This document shows positions 16,713 through 25,040 of a stretch of DNA of 49,797 nucleotides, piece after piece. Each line of letters begins with the position of its first letter. Position 1 is the stretch's first letter. Source of the stretch: JADHMP01 sp964386915 (GTDB lineage Bacteria; Bacteroidota; Bacteroidia; Flavobacteriales; Flavobacteriaceae); NCBI GenBank assembly GCA_964386915.1, contig CAYLUQ010000017.1, positions 1 to 49,797 of the forward strand. The letters are read 5' to 3'. A program made the translations under genes and the position numbers. The notes under the pieces were generated by a model. It was not told the DNA's origin and ran no database searches. It worked only from the letters and a program-made list of their open reading frames with translations.

Positions 16713-17621
16713 ATGAAAATACTCATCACGGGTGCAACCGGTTTGGTGGGAAAGGCGTTGGTTGAAGAATTAAAAACCCAACAAATTTCAATTCATTTTT
16801 TAAGCACCAATAAAACTAAACTAAGCAGTCTTTCTGGAGCTAAAGGGTTTTATTGGAATCCAAGAACAGAAGAAATTGACTCCGCTTGTTTTGAAGGTGT
16901 TACCCACCTCATTCATTTAGCGGGAGCTTCTATTTCAAAGCGTTGGACAAAAAGCTATCAAAAAGAAATTTGGGAAAGTCGAGTGCTCGGCACTCATCTT
17001 TTAGCAAAAGCCATTAAGGAGCAAGTGGGAACACACCAGCTCAAGCAAATAGTGGCAGCCTCGGCGGTTGGTTGCTATCCTTCTCGTTTTGAAAGTATAC
17101 AAACCGAAGAAGCTGTTCTCCAATCCGATACTTTTTTGGCCTCGGTGGTTCACGATTGGGAACAAGCTATTGATGCATGTAAAGCACCCTCTATAAACGT
17201 TGTTAAACTTCGGATTGGCCTGGTATTATCGCCTTTAGGCGGGGTAGTGGCTGCGTTGAAATGGATGGCTAAGGTTGGTCTTTTAACCGCTTTAGGAAAT
17301 GGCAAACAGGGTCAATCCTGGATTCATATAGACGATTTAGTAAAAATGCTTATAACCGCCTCTCAACAGCAATGGGAAGGTGTATATAATGCCGTGTCTC
17401 CTCATCCGGTTTCACAAAAGCAATTTATGCATGCCCTAGCTAAAGCCTATGGCAGTTTTGTGTGGCTACCTCCCGCTCCAAAAGTGGTCATACAATTGCT
17501 TTATGGCAAAATGAGTGTGCTCCTATTTAATAGCCACTGGATTAGTGCTGAGAAAGTACTAGACAAAGGATTTCGATTTAAATATCCCCATCTAGAGGAG
17601 GCTCTATCAAATTTAAGCTGA
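16713..17621 (+). CDS. TIGR01777 family NAD(P)-dependent epimerase
   Basis: Extended short-chain dehydrogenase-like protein (YfcH/SulA-like) of 302 residues. The Rossmann nucleotide loop ITGATGLVG opens the protein. The family blocks VTHLIHLAGASISKRWTK, SRVLGTHLLAKAI, SAVGCYP, RIGLVLSPLGG and SWIHIDDLVKM follow, with the DUF1731 C-terminal domain near ISAEKVLDKGFRFKYP. Exact substrate is unknown for the family. I start at ATG 16713 (MKILITGATG), not the upstream 16653 frame, because the Rossmann strand begins at this Met. It is followed by grpE. Confidence 0.88.
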   Translation: MKILITGATGLVGKALVEELKTQQISIHFLSTNKTKLSSLSGAKGFYWNPRTEEIDSACFEGVTHLIHLAGASISKRWTKSYQKEIWESRVLGTHLLAKAIKEQVGTHQLKQIVAASAVGCYPSRFESIQTEEAVLQSDTFLASVVHDWEQAIDACKAPSINVVKLRIGLVLSPLGGVVAALKWMAKVGLLTALGNGKQGQSWIHIDDLVKMLITASQQQWEGVYNAVSPHPVSQKQFMHALAKAYGSFVWLPPAPKVVIQLLYGKMSVLLFNSHWISAEKVLDKGFRFKYPHLEEALSNLS

Positions 17622-17624
17622 CAT

Positions 17625-17657
17625 TTTGGCAAAAAATTATTTTTGGCAATAGATTTG
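17625..17657 (+). promoter_or_regulatory. grpE-dnaJ promoter
   Basis: TTTG (17625-17628) and TAGATTTG (17650-17657) are 21 bp apart, a good Bacteroidota primary-sigma promoter. The predicted start is near 17663, 23 bases before ATG 17686. Confidence 0.6.
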
Positions 17658-17685
17658 CCTTTTCGTTATAGCTAATAAAAACAAT

Positions 17686-18216
17686 ATGGCAAAAAAAGAC
17701 ACTACTACAACGCCTAAAACCGGTGAAAAGAAGAAAGTAACAAAAAAACCTGGGAACACTTCGAACAACAAGATTGCCCAACTAGAAGAAGCATTAGGGG
17801 CTGAAAAAGAAAAATACCTTCGTCTTTTTGCAGAATTTGAAAATTATAAAAAGCGCACCTCCAAAGAGCGATTGGAGCTTTTTAAAACGGCTAATCGTGA
17901 AGTGATTAGTGCTTTAATTCCGGTTTTAGACGATTTTGAACGTGCCCAAGAGCAGGCTCAAAAAGCTGACCAAAGTGCTGAAACGGAAGGATTTATTCTC
18001 ATTTATAACAAATTTGTTGAAATTCTAAAAAGCCAAGGTCTAGAGCCAACTGCGGTTGAAAAAGGAACCGTTTTTGACGCTGAACTCCACGAGGCTATTA
18101 CACAAATTCCAGCTCCTTCCGATAAGGAAAAAGGAAAAATCATTGATATTATTGAAAAAGGATATCAACTTGGCGATAAAATAATTCGCTATCCAAAAGT
18201 GGTGGTAGGCCAATAA
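17686..18216 (+). CDS. grpE: nucleotide exchange factor GrpE
   Basis: Exchanges ADP for ATP on DnaK. A basic, disordered N terminus (MAKKDTTTTPKTGEKKKVTKKPG) leads into a long coiled coil (about residues 25-95, LEEALGAEKEKYLRLFAEFENYKKRT) that dimerises. The C-terminal beta domain has the family signature FDAELHEAITQIPAP and YQLGDKIIRYPKVVVGQ. The 176-residue length is usual. It precedes dnaJ by 4 bp, so they form one operon; dnaK is not in this window. Confidence 0.96.
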   Translation: MAKKDTTTTPKTGEKKKVTKKPGNTSNNKIAQLEEALGAEKEKYLRLFAEFENYKKRTSKERLELFKTANREVISALIPVLDDFERAQEQAQKADQSAETEGFILIYNKFVEILKSQGLEPTAVEKGTVFDAELHEAITQIPAPSDKEKGKIIDIIEKGYQLGDKIIRYPKVVVGQ

Positions 18217-18220
18217 AGAC

Positions 18221-19327
18221 ATGAAAGAAGATTATTACGACATACTCGGCATCTCCAAGGGCGCTTCTCAAGCCGAAATCAAGAAGGCTTATCGCAAAAA
18301 GGCGATTGAATTTCACCCGGATAAAAATCCGGATGACAAAAATGCCGAGTCACAATTTAAAAAGGCTGCAGAGGCCTATGAGATCTTAAGCGACCCGCAA
18401 AAGCGTTCGCAATATGATCAGTTTGGTCATGCTGCATTTGAAGGGGGTCAAGGTTTTGGCGGCGGCATGAATATGGAAGATATCTTCAGTCAGTTTGGTG
18501 ATATTTTTGGCAGTGCTTTTGGCGGTGGCTTTGGCGGTGGCTTTGGCGGTGGTCAGCGACGAACCAAGGGAGCCGATATGCGCATAAGAGTGAAACTCAC
18601 GTTAGAAGAAATTGCAAAAGGAGTTGAAAAAAAGCTCAAAGTACCGCGCAAAGTGCAAGCCCCCGGAGTGCGTTATGGCAGTTGTGCTACCTGTAAGGGT
18701 AGTGGACAAATCACTAAAATTGCCAATACAATATTGGGACGTATGCAAACTGCCACGGCTTGTACAAGCTGTGGAGGTTCTGGGCAAACGCTCCTAGACA
18801 AACCTGCAGGAGCCGATGCCCAAGGCATGATTAAAAAGGAAGAAACAGTAGCAGTAAAAATTCCGGCAGGAGTGGAGGCAGGCATGCAACTCAAAGTGAG
18901 CGGAAAAGGAAATGAAGCACCCGCCAATGGAATTTCTGGAGACCTTTTAGTGGTTATAGAAGAGCAAGAGCACGAACACTTTGTGCGTGAAAACCAGCAC
19001 CTTCACTACGATTTGTATATCAGTTTTTCTGAAGCAGCTCTGGGAGTGTCTAAAGAAATTAATTTGCTAGAGGGTAAAGTTCGGATCAAACTGGAATCGG
19101 GAATTCAATCGGGAAAAACCCTACGACTCAGAAACAAAGGATTGCCTAGTTTAAATCGATATGGGAATGGCGACTTGCTCGTGCATGTTAATGTTTGGAC
19201 TCCTAAAGAACTCAATAGAGAGCAAAAGCAGTTTTTTGAAAAGATGGCAGATGATGAGAATTTTAAGCCTGACCCTGAAAAATTTGAAAAATCATTTTTT
19301 GAAAAAGTGAAAGATATGTTTGCATGA
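18221..19327 (+). CDS. dnaJ: chaperone DnaJ with a two-motif zinc domain
   Basis: Co-chaperone that stimulates DnaK ATPase and delivers substrates. J domain at residues 1-70 with HPD (FHPDKNP), then a Gly/Phe-rich linker with three GGGF repeats, the zinc region, and two C-terminal beta domains (KIPAGVEAGMQLKVSGKGNEAP; GDLLVHVNVWTP). The zinc region has only two CxxCxGxG motifs (CATCKGSG and CTSCGGSG) in place of four. By position these are motifs 2 and 3, so zinc centre II is kept and centre I is absent. I recall the same layout in other Flavobacteriia, so this is a lineage trait, not damage. 368 residues. Confidence 0.95.
   Translation: MKEDYYDILGISKGASQAEIKKAYRKKAIEFHPDKNPDDKNAESQFKKAAEAYEILSDPQKRSQYDQFGHAAFEGGQGFGGGMNMEDIFSQFGDIFGSAFGGGFGGGFGGGQRRTKGADMRIRVKLTLEEIAKGVEKKLKVPRKVQAPGVRYGSCATCKGSGQITKIANTILGRMQTATACTSCGGSGQTLLDKPAGADAQGMIKKEETVAVKIPAGVEAGMQLKVSGKGNEAPANGISGDLLVVIEEQEHEHFVRENQHLHYDLYISFSEAALGVSKEINLLEGKVRIKLESGIQSGKTLRLRNKGLPSLNRYGNGDLLVHVNVWTPKELNREQKQFFEKMADDENFKPDPEKFEKSFFEKVKDMFA
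18518..18553 (+). repeat. 12-bp tandem repeat in dnaJ
   Basis: TTTGGCGGTGGC occurs three times in a row (last copy ends in T). It encodes the FGGG units of the DnaJ Gly/Phe linker and is in frame. Confidence 0.9.
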
Positions 19328-19333
19328 TTTTTT

Positions 19334-19362
19334 TTTGTATTTAAAAAAATATAATATCTTTG
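19334..19362 (+). promoter_or_regulatory. promoter of a possible small RNA or mscS leader
   Basis: TTTG (19334-19337), 17 bp, TATCTTTG (19355-19362): a good match to the Bacteroidota promoter, starting 7 bases after the dnaJ stop. The predicted transcription start is near 19368. Confidence 0.6.
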
Positions 19363-19365
19363 ACA

Positions 19366-19447
19366 TAACACTATTACTTTATTAGTGTTAATTTTCTTTT
19401 TCATAGCAATTTTTTCCCATCCTTTAACGAGGATGGGTTTTGTTTTT
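19366..19447 (+). ncRNA. candidate small RNA or attenuated leader
   Basis: Right after the promoter come two hairpins: TAACACTA/TAGTGTTA (19366-19373, 19383-19390) and CCCATCC/GGATGGG (19416-19422, 19431-19437), the second followed by TTTTGTTTTT. This is the layout of an 80-base RNA ending at an intrinsic terminator, or of a leader that attenuates mscS 28 bases further on. The terminator may also end dnaJ transcripts. No family assignment is made; comparison with Bacteroidota motifs such as flavo-1 would be informative. Confidence 0.45.
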
Positions 19448-19474
19448 AATAGTAACTTGTAGCAAATTTTAACA

Positions 19475-20314
19475 GTGGAAAAAATATCTTCTTTTCTCAA
19501 TAGAAGCATTTCGGTTAGCGATAGCATTAACCTTACTCCAAAGGCAATCCTAATTGTAATTGCTGTTTTTATTCTAACCTATCTATCGCTCAAACTCTTT
19601 AGGAAAATTATCTATAGAACCCTATCGGAAGAAGCAAAAGTCAAGTTTAAGAGCATTTTTAGTTTTATCAACTACTTTATATATGTGGTGGTAATTTTAA
19701 TTGCTTTTGATAATATTGGGGTTAATGTTACGGCCATTTTTGCTGCCTCTGCTGCTCTTTTGGTGGGTGTAGGTTTGGCCCTGCAAACCTTTATACAAGA
19801 CATCATTTCAGGTATTTTTATTATTGCAGATCAAGCTGTGCATGTGGGCGATATTATTGAAGTGGAAGGTCAGGTGGGTAAAGTGGAGAATATCACGCTG
19901 CGCACCACTCGTGCGGTGACTCGAGAAAATAAAGTATTGATTATTCCCAACCATAAATTTTTGACCTCCATCTTATATAATTGGACAGAAAACGGAGCCA
20001 TTACCAAAGAGTTTATCACTGTGGGAGTGGCTTATGGAAGTGATGTTGAGGAGGTGAAACGCATTTTAATAGAAAGTGCCGATAACCACCAAGCGGTGCT
20101 TAAGCATCCAGAACCTTTTGTTTTATTTGAGGATTATGGTGATAGTGCATTGCAGTTTCAACTCTTTTTTTCCATCAAAGAAAGCTTTGTGGCCAATATT
20201 GTAAAAAGTGATATTCGATTTGTGATTTTCCAAGCCTTTAGAACACATAATATCGAAATTCCTTTCCCACAACGTACCATTAGCTATTTACAACCCCAAC
20301 CCCCTAAATCATGA
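19475..20314 (+). CDS. small-conductance mechanosensitive channel (MscS family)
   Basis: Inner-membrane heptameric channel that opens on membrane tension to release solutes. The 279-residue protein has three membrane segments, with the third being the Gly/Ala-rich pore helix (FAASAALLVGVGLALQTFIQDIISGIFI, in two parts). It is followed by the beta domain (GDIIEVEGQVGKVENITLRTTRAVTRENKVLIIPN) and the C-terminal alpha/beta domain. The start is GTG 19475, as no ATG is better placed. Its stop overlaps the start of the response-regulator gene by 4 bases. Confidence 0.93.
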   Translation: MEKISSFLNRSISVSDSINLTPKAILIVIAVFILTYLSLKLFRKIIYRTLSEEAKVKFKSIFSFINYFIYVVVILIAFDNIGVNVTAIFAASAALLVGVGLALQTFIQDIISGIFIIADQAVHVGDIIEVEGQVGKVENITLRTTRAVTRENKVLIIPNHKFLTSILYNWTENGAITKEFITVGVAYGSDVEEVKRILIESADNHQAVLKHPEPFVLFEDYGDSALQFQLFFSIKESFVANIVKSDIRFVIFQAFRTHNIEIPFPQRTISYLQPQPPKS

Positions 20315-21474
20315 CAAAAATTTTAATCATTGAGGATGAAGAACCCATTCGTAGGGTTTTGACGCGCATCATAAAGGAAGAAAGCGATCATTTTACGGTT
20401 ACAGAAGCAGCTGATGGCACCGAAGGATTAGCTCAAATAGAAGCAAAGAATTTTGATTTGGTCCTTTGTGATATTAAAATGCCTAAAATGGATGGCAATG
20501 AAGTGCTGCTAAAAGCAAAGGCCATTCATCCGGGTCTACCTTTCATTATGCTCACCGGTCATGGAAATATTGAAACTGCTGTGGAGTCCATGAAATTAGG
20601 GGCTTATGACTTTATCTCTAAACCTCCGGATCTCAACCGTTTGCTCAATGCCATGCGCCACGCCTTGGAAAACAAAAACTTGCGTAAAGAAAATCAAAAA
20701 CTCAAGCGAAAGGTTGCCAAGAAATATACCATAGTGGGCGAATCTCCCGCCATTGTGGCCATTAAGCAAATGATAAACAAAGTAGCCCAAACAGAAGCTC
20801 GTGTTTTAATAACTGGGGGAAATGGAACCGGAAAAGAATTGGTGGCCCACCAACTGCACCAACAAAGCGAACGTGCCAAAGCACCTTTTGTGGAGGTGAA
20901 TTGTGCCGCAATTCCAAACGAATTAATTGAGAGTGAGCTTTTTGGACACGTAAAAGGGGCTTTTACTTCTGCCATTAAAGACCATTCAGGAAAATTTGAA
21001 GCCGCTCATGGTGGAACTCTTTTTTTAGATGAGGTGGCCGATATGAGCCTAGCTGCACAGGCCAAGGTTTTGCGAGCTTTGCAAGAAAATAAAATTCAAA
21101 AAGTGGGCAATGCTAAAGATATTCATGTAGATGTTCGTGTGATTGCCGCAACCAATAAAGATTTAAAAAAAGAAATCGAGCAAGGAAATTTTAGAGAAGA
21201 TCTCTACCACCGTTTGGCTGTTATATTAATTCCTGTGCCCGATCTCAAAGAACGCAAAGAGGATATTCCGCTTTTGGTTGATTATTTCATTGCGCAATTA
21301 GGAAACGATCAAAATATGGATACCAAAGCCTTTCACCCGGAAGCTCTTGCACATTTGGCTAATTACCAATGGACGGGCAATATTAGAGAGCTTAGAAATG
21401 TGGTAGAACGCCTTCAAATACTAGGTGACAACCCTATAACGGTAGAAAACATCAATCAATTTGCATCCAAATAA
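20311..21474 (+). CDS. NtrC-like response regulator without DNA-binding domain
   Basis: Two domains. Receiver (residues 1-120): acidic IEDEEPIRR, phospho-Asp in LVLCDIKMPKMDG, Lys in ISKPPD. AAA+ sigma-54 activator type (about 140-385): Walker A TGGNGTGKELVAHQL, Walker B GGTLFLDEVAD, and the WTGNIRELRNVVERL helix. Two oddities: the sigma-54-contact loop GAFTGA reads GAFTSA, and the protein ends at residue 387 with no Fis-type helix-turn-helix. It may act on RNA polymerase from solution, or have another AAA+ output. I recall GAFTSA and this short form from other Flavobacteriia. The cognate sensor kinase is not in the window. Confidence 0.9.
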   Translation: MTKILIIEDEEPIRRVLTRIIKEESDHFTVTEAADGTEGLAQIEAKNFDLVLCDIKMPKMDGNEVLLKAKAIHPGLPFIMLTGHGNIETAVESMKLGAYDFISKPPDLNRLLNAMRHALENKNLRKENQKLKRKVAKKYTIVGESPAIVAIKQMINKVAQTEARVLITGGNGTGKELVAHQLHQQSERAKAPFVEVNCAAIPNELIESELFGHVKGAFTSAIKDHSGKFEAAHGGTLFLDEVADMSLAAQAKVLRALQENKIQKVGNAKDIHVDVRVIAATNKDLKKEIEQGNFREDLYHRLAVILIPVPDLKERKEDIPLLVDYFIAQLGNDQNMDTKAFHPEALAHLANYQWTGNIRELRNVVERLQILGDNPITVENINQFASK

Positions 21475-21479
21475 TGATT

Positions 21480-22859
21480 ATGAAAAAAATATTTTTTTGC
21501 CTTTTTATAAGTGTCATTTCCATAGGCATAGCCCAAACTTCAAATTCTCCAAAAGAACAAATAGCCGCTTTTTATGAAGCTTCCCTAACGAAGGGTAAAG
21601 CCTATGATTGGTTGGATCATTTATCCAATCAAATTGGGGGCCGCCTTTCAGGGTCCTTAAATGCTGCTCGAGCGGTAGAGTGGGGGGAAGAGCGCTTAAA
21701 AGCAATTGGTTTAGATCAGGTGCGCTTGCAACCTATTATGGTGCCCAAATGGGTGCGGGGCACTTTTGAATATGCCAGTATAGAAACCAGTCCTGGCAAT
21801 AGTATCAATGTGCCTATTTGTGCTTTAGGCGGTTCTGTTGCTACACCAGCCTATGGTTTGCGGGCCCAAGTGGTTGAGGTGACGTCTTTTGAAGAGCTAG
21901 AAGCTTTGGGAGCCGAAAAGATAGAAGGTAAAATTGTCTTTTTTAATCGTCCTATGCCAGCAGAGGTAATCAGTACTTTTAAGGCTTATGGCGAAAGCGT
22001 TTCCCAACGCACACAAGGAGCCTACAGAGCAGCTAAATTAGGCGCAGTAGGTACCATAGTTCGGTCTATGAATATGCGATTGGATGATTATCCCCATACC
22101 GGAAGCATGTATTATAACGATTTGCCCAACTCAGAGCGTATCCCGGCAGCGGCTATTAGCACTAAAGGAGCTGAATTGTTGCACACCATGTTGGCGCTAA
22201 ACCCCGATTTGTTTTTTTATTTTAAACAAGATTGCAAAAACTATCCAGAGGTGCCTTCGCATAATGTTATTGGAGAGTTGAAAGGTAGTGTATATCCAGA
22301 TGAAATTATCGTAGTGGGGGGCCATCTCGATTCTTGGGATTTAGGCGATGGTGCTCATGATGACGGAGCGGGGGTGGTGCAATCTATGGAGGTTTTGAGA
22401 TTGTTTAAAGAATTAAATTACCAGCCCAAGCGCACCATTCGAGTGGTTTTATTTATGAATGAAGAAAACGGGCTCAACGGAGGAAAAGCCTATGCTAAAA
22501 CCGCTTTTGCCGAAAATGAAAAACACGTTTTTGCTTTAGAATCTGATGCTGGAGGGTTTACACCAAGGGGTTTTACCTTTGAAGCCACCCCCACACAATT
22601 TGAAAAAATTAAATCATGGGCCCCCTATTTTGAACCCTATCTCTCAAACTATTTCATCCAAAATGGCAGCGGTGCTGATATCAAACCTTTGGCCAATGGC
22701 ACCACCGTTTTAGCAGGATTATTACCCGATTCACAACGCTATTTTGACTATCATCATACGTCTATTGACACTTTTGATGCCATCAATAAAAGAGAGTTAG
22801 AACTTGGAGCTGCCGCCATGACCAGTTTGGTCTACCTGGTTGATCAATTTGGGTTCTAA
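21480..22859 (+). CDS. secreted M28 family zinc metallopeptidase
   Basis: Exported aminopeptidase or carboxypeptidase-like enzyme. A signal peptide (MKKIFFCLFISVISIGIAQ) is followed by a PA-type insert domain and the M28 catalytic domain. The two-zinc ligands are visible: His in GGHLDSWDLG (about residue 284 counting from ATG 21474), Asp in HDDGAG, Glu pair in FMNEENG, Asp in ESDAGG and a late His in YHHTSIDTFD. Length about 460 residues. The start at 21480 is preferred; ATG 21474 adds two residues and overlaps the previous stop. It is probably in one transcript with the genes on either side. Confidence 0.92.
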   Translation: MKKIFFCLFISVISIGIAQTSNSPKEQIAAFYEASLTKGKAYDWLDHLSNQIGGRLSGSLNAARAVEWGEERLKAIGLDQVRLQPIMVPKWVRGTFEYASIETSPGNSINVPICALGGSVATPAYGLRAQVVEVTSFEELEALGAEKIEGKIVFFNRPMPAEVISTFKAYGESVSQRTQGAYRAAKLGAVGTIVRSMNMRLDDYPHTGSMYYNDLPNSERIPAAAISTKGAELLHTMLALNPDLFFYFKQDCKNYPEVPSHNVIGELKGSVYPDEIIVVGGHLDSWDLGDGAHDDGAGVVQSMEVLRLFKELNYQPKRTIRVVLFMNEENGLNGGKAYAKTAFAENEKHVFALESDAGGFTPRGFTFEATPTQFEKIKSWAPYFEPYLSNYFIQNGSGADIKPLANGTTVLAGLLPDSQRYFDYHHTSIDTFDAINKRELELGAAAMTSLVYLVDQFGF

Positions 22860-22862
22860 CAG

Positions 22863-24260
22863 ATGAGCATTACGTTTCAAGACTATTTTAGAGAATTTCG
22901 CTATAATCTCACATTGGCCTATCCGGTCATCATTGGTTTGTTAGGACACACTTTTGTGCAACTCATAGACAACGTAATGGTGGGTCAATTAGGCACAGCT
23001 CCATTGGCAGCGGTATCATTAGGCAATAGTTTTGTGTTTGTGGGCATGTCTATAGGCATTGGTTTTTCCACTGCCATAACCCCCTTAATTGCAGAATCTG
23101 ATGGAGCTAAAAATGTTGACCAAGGGCGAAAAGTGTTTATGCACGGATTTTTACAATGTTTAATTTTAGGTCTTTTCTTAGCTTTTTCGGTTTGGTTGTG
23201 TAGACCCCTACTTTTTTATATGGGACAACCTGAGGAGGTGGTGCAACTTGCCTATCCTTATCTTATCTGGGTGGCCTTTTCACTGCTTCCGCTTGTCATT
23301 TTTCAAGCTTTTAAACAGTTTTGTGACGGCCTTTCACATACACGCCCCCCCATGTATGCCACTCTATTGGGTAATTTGGTCAATGTGATTTTAAATTATT
23401 TTTTAATTTTTGGTTATTGGATTTTTCCCAAAATGGGCATAGAAGGGGCTGCCATTGGCACTTTAGTGGCTCGAATTTTTATGGTGCTGTTTATCGCTAT
23501 TTATGTGCGACGAGACGCGCGTTTTGCAGCCTACACCAATAAGATTTATTGGCGTTGGCCCGATTTTAAATTGATGAAAAAGATTGTCAATCTAGGTTTT
23601 CCTTCTGCTCTTCAAATGTTTTTTGAAGTTGTTTTCTTTACGGCAGCCATTTGGCTTTCTGGGCTATTGGGAAAAAATGAACAAGCTGCCAATCAAATTG
23701 CACTTAATCTATCATCCATTACCTTCATGTTTGCTATGGGACTTGGTGTTACCGCCATGATTCGGGTGGGTAATCAAAAAGGAAGAGGGGATATGCTGAA
23801 TTTAAAACGAATTGCTCATTCTATTTTTTTGTTAATCCTAATTCTCGATCTCATTTTTGCACTCTTTTTTCTTTTAACACATCAGCATTTACCTTGGATT
23901 TATCTCGATCAAAACAATTTGATGGAAGCAGCCGATAGCCAACAAGTGGTTTTTTTAGCAGCGCAATTATTGATTGTTTCGGCCTTCTTTCAGCTTTTTG
24001 ACGGTATGCAAGCCGTTGTGTTGGGAGCCTTGAGAGGCCTGCAAGATGTAAATATTCCGGCTTGGATCACCTTTATTTCTTATGGATTGATAGGATTCCC
24101 AATTGCCTATTTCGTTGGCCTCGAAACTCGTTTAGGGGTTCTGGGTATTTGGATTGGATTGCTTTCCGGATTGATAGCTTCGGCAATATTATTATTTTTA
24201 AGATTTCAAACACAAATTAAAATCTTAATTCAAAATCAAACGACACATGGAACTGCCTAA
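22863..24260 (+). CDS. MATE family efflux transporter
   Basis: Inner-membrane antiporter that expels drugs or cationic metabolites using Na+ or H+. The 465 residues form twelve membrane segments in two homologous halves. Family blocks: LIDNVMVGQLGTAPLAAVSLGNS in segment 1-2, EEVVQLAYPYLIW, and in the second half LGKNEQAANQIALNLSSITFMFAMGLGVTAMIRVGNQKG. NorM-like subfamily. Substrate cannot be told. The next gene starts inside its last 14 bases. Confidence 0.93.
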   Translation: MSITFQDYFREFRYNLTLAYPVIIGLLGHTFVQLIDNVMVGQLGTAPLAAVSLGNSFVFVGMSIGIGFSTAITPLIAESDGAKNVDQGRKVFMHGFLQCLILGLFLAFSVWLCRPLLFYMGQPEEVVQLAYPYLIWVAFSLLPLVIFQAFKQFCDGLSHTRPPMYATLLGNLVNVILNYFLIFGYWIFPKMGIEGAAIGTLVARIFMVLFIAIYVRRDARFAAYTNKIYWRWPDFKLMKKIVNLGFPSALQMFFEVVFFTAAIWLSGLLGKNEQAANQIALNLSSITFMFAMGLGVTAMIRVGNQKGRGDMLNLKRIAHSIFLLILILDLIFALFFLLTHQHLPWIYLDQNNLMEAADSQQVVFLAAQLLIVSAFFQLFDGMQAVVLGALRGLQDVNIPAWITFISYGLIGFPIAYFVGLETRLGVLGIWIGLLSGLIASAILLFLRFQTQIKILIQNQTTHGTA

Positions 24261-24474
24261 ATTCTTATTAGCCGACACCATACAACACGACACCGATTTG
24301 TTTGTTGTTCATACCGAATATCCAAATTTCATCTTAAATGTGGCCAATGACGAGGTGCACTGGATGGAGGAATTTTCTAAAGAAGATGAGGCCTCTTTAA
24401 AAGAAAATACGACTGATCTCCTAGAGGCAGCCTACGCTTTTTATGATGCCGAAATGAAAGCCTTGGAAAACTAG
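24247..24474 (+). CDS. conserved small acidic protein, function unknown
   Basis: 75 residues, soluble and strongly acidic, with one predicted beta segment (LFVVHTEYPNFILNVANDEVHWMEEF) and a C-terminal helix (LLEAAYAFYDAEMKALEN). The start overlaps the MATE gene by 14 bases and its stop overlaps the next start by one, which shows coupled translation and supports a real gene. I recall short proteins of this kind in flavobacterial genomes with no known role. Confidence 0.75.
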   Translation: MELPKFLLADTIQHDTDLFVVHTEYPNFILNVANDEVHWMEEFSKEDEASLKENTTDLLEAAYAFYDAEMKALEN

Positions 24475-25040
24475 TGGATTCACTCATTGCCTGGGATCGT
24501 GAACTTTTTTTAGTCCTTAACGGTTGGGGAACTCCCCCCTTTGATGGTTTTTGGCTACTGCTTTCTCATGCTCTCACCAATGTGGTGGTCTATTTGTTGG
24601 CGTGGTTCTATTTAAGCCGAAAACTTAAACTCAGAGCGGCTCTTTTTCTTTTTCTTAGCACACTGTTGTTGATTTTGATTACCGACCAATTCACCAACCT
24701 AGCAAAATATTTTTTTAGTCGCTTACGCCCCTGTCATGACCCCGACTTGCAAGCATGGGTTCGTTTGGTGAAAGCGGGTTGTGGGGGGCAATTTGGTTTT
24801 TTTTCAGGACACGCTTCCAATTCGTTTGCTCTAGCTGTTTTCTTTGGTAGATTTTATCGTCCGCTGAGTCGTTGGATGGCCTTTTTCTTTTTAGCTCTCG
24901 CCACCTTCATTGCCTATAGTAGAATCTATTTAGGGGTCCATTTTCCTTTAGATATTTTGGTGGGTGCCCTTGTGGGAAGTGGTTTTGGAAAAGGCGCTCA
25001 CTATTTATTTACAAAATTCATCTCGCTGCAATACCGCTAA
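24474..25040 (+). CDS. PAP2 superfamily phosphatase
   Basis: Membrane acid phosphatase, possibly acting on undecaprenyl pyrophosphate or phosphatidate. The three-part active site is visible: KYFFSRLRPCHDP (motif 1), SGHASNSFA (motif 2, catalytic His), and SRIYLGVHFPLDILVG (motif 3, His nucleophile). 188 residues, about six membrane segments. The GTG start at 24474 overlaps the previous stop. Its end overlaps the convergent galM gene by 23 bases. Confidence 0.92.
   Translation: MDSLIAWDRELFLVLNGWGTPPFDGFWLLLSHALTNVVVYLLAWFYLSRKLKLRAALFLFLSTLLLILITDQFTNLAKYFFSRLRPCHDPDLQAWVRLVKAGCGGQFGFFSGHASNSFALAVFFGRFYRPLSRWMAFFFLALATFIAYSRIYLGVHFPLDILVGALVGSGFGKGAHYLFTKFISLQYR

Noticed and set aside
18518..18553. 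Short tandem repeat as possible CRISPR or regulatory repeat
   Set aside because: It is in frame and encodes the DnaJ Gly/Phe linker; there are no spacers.
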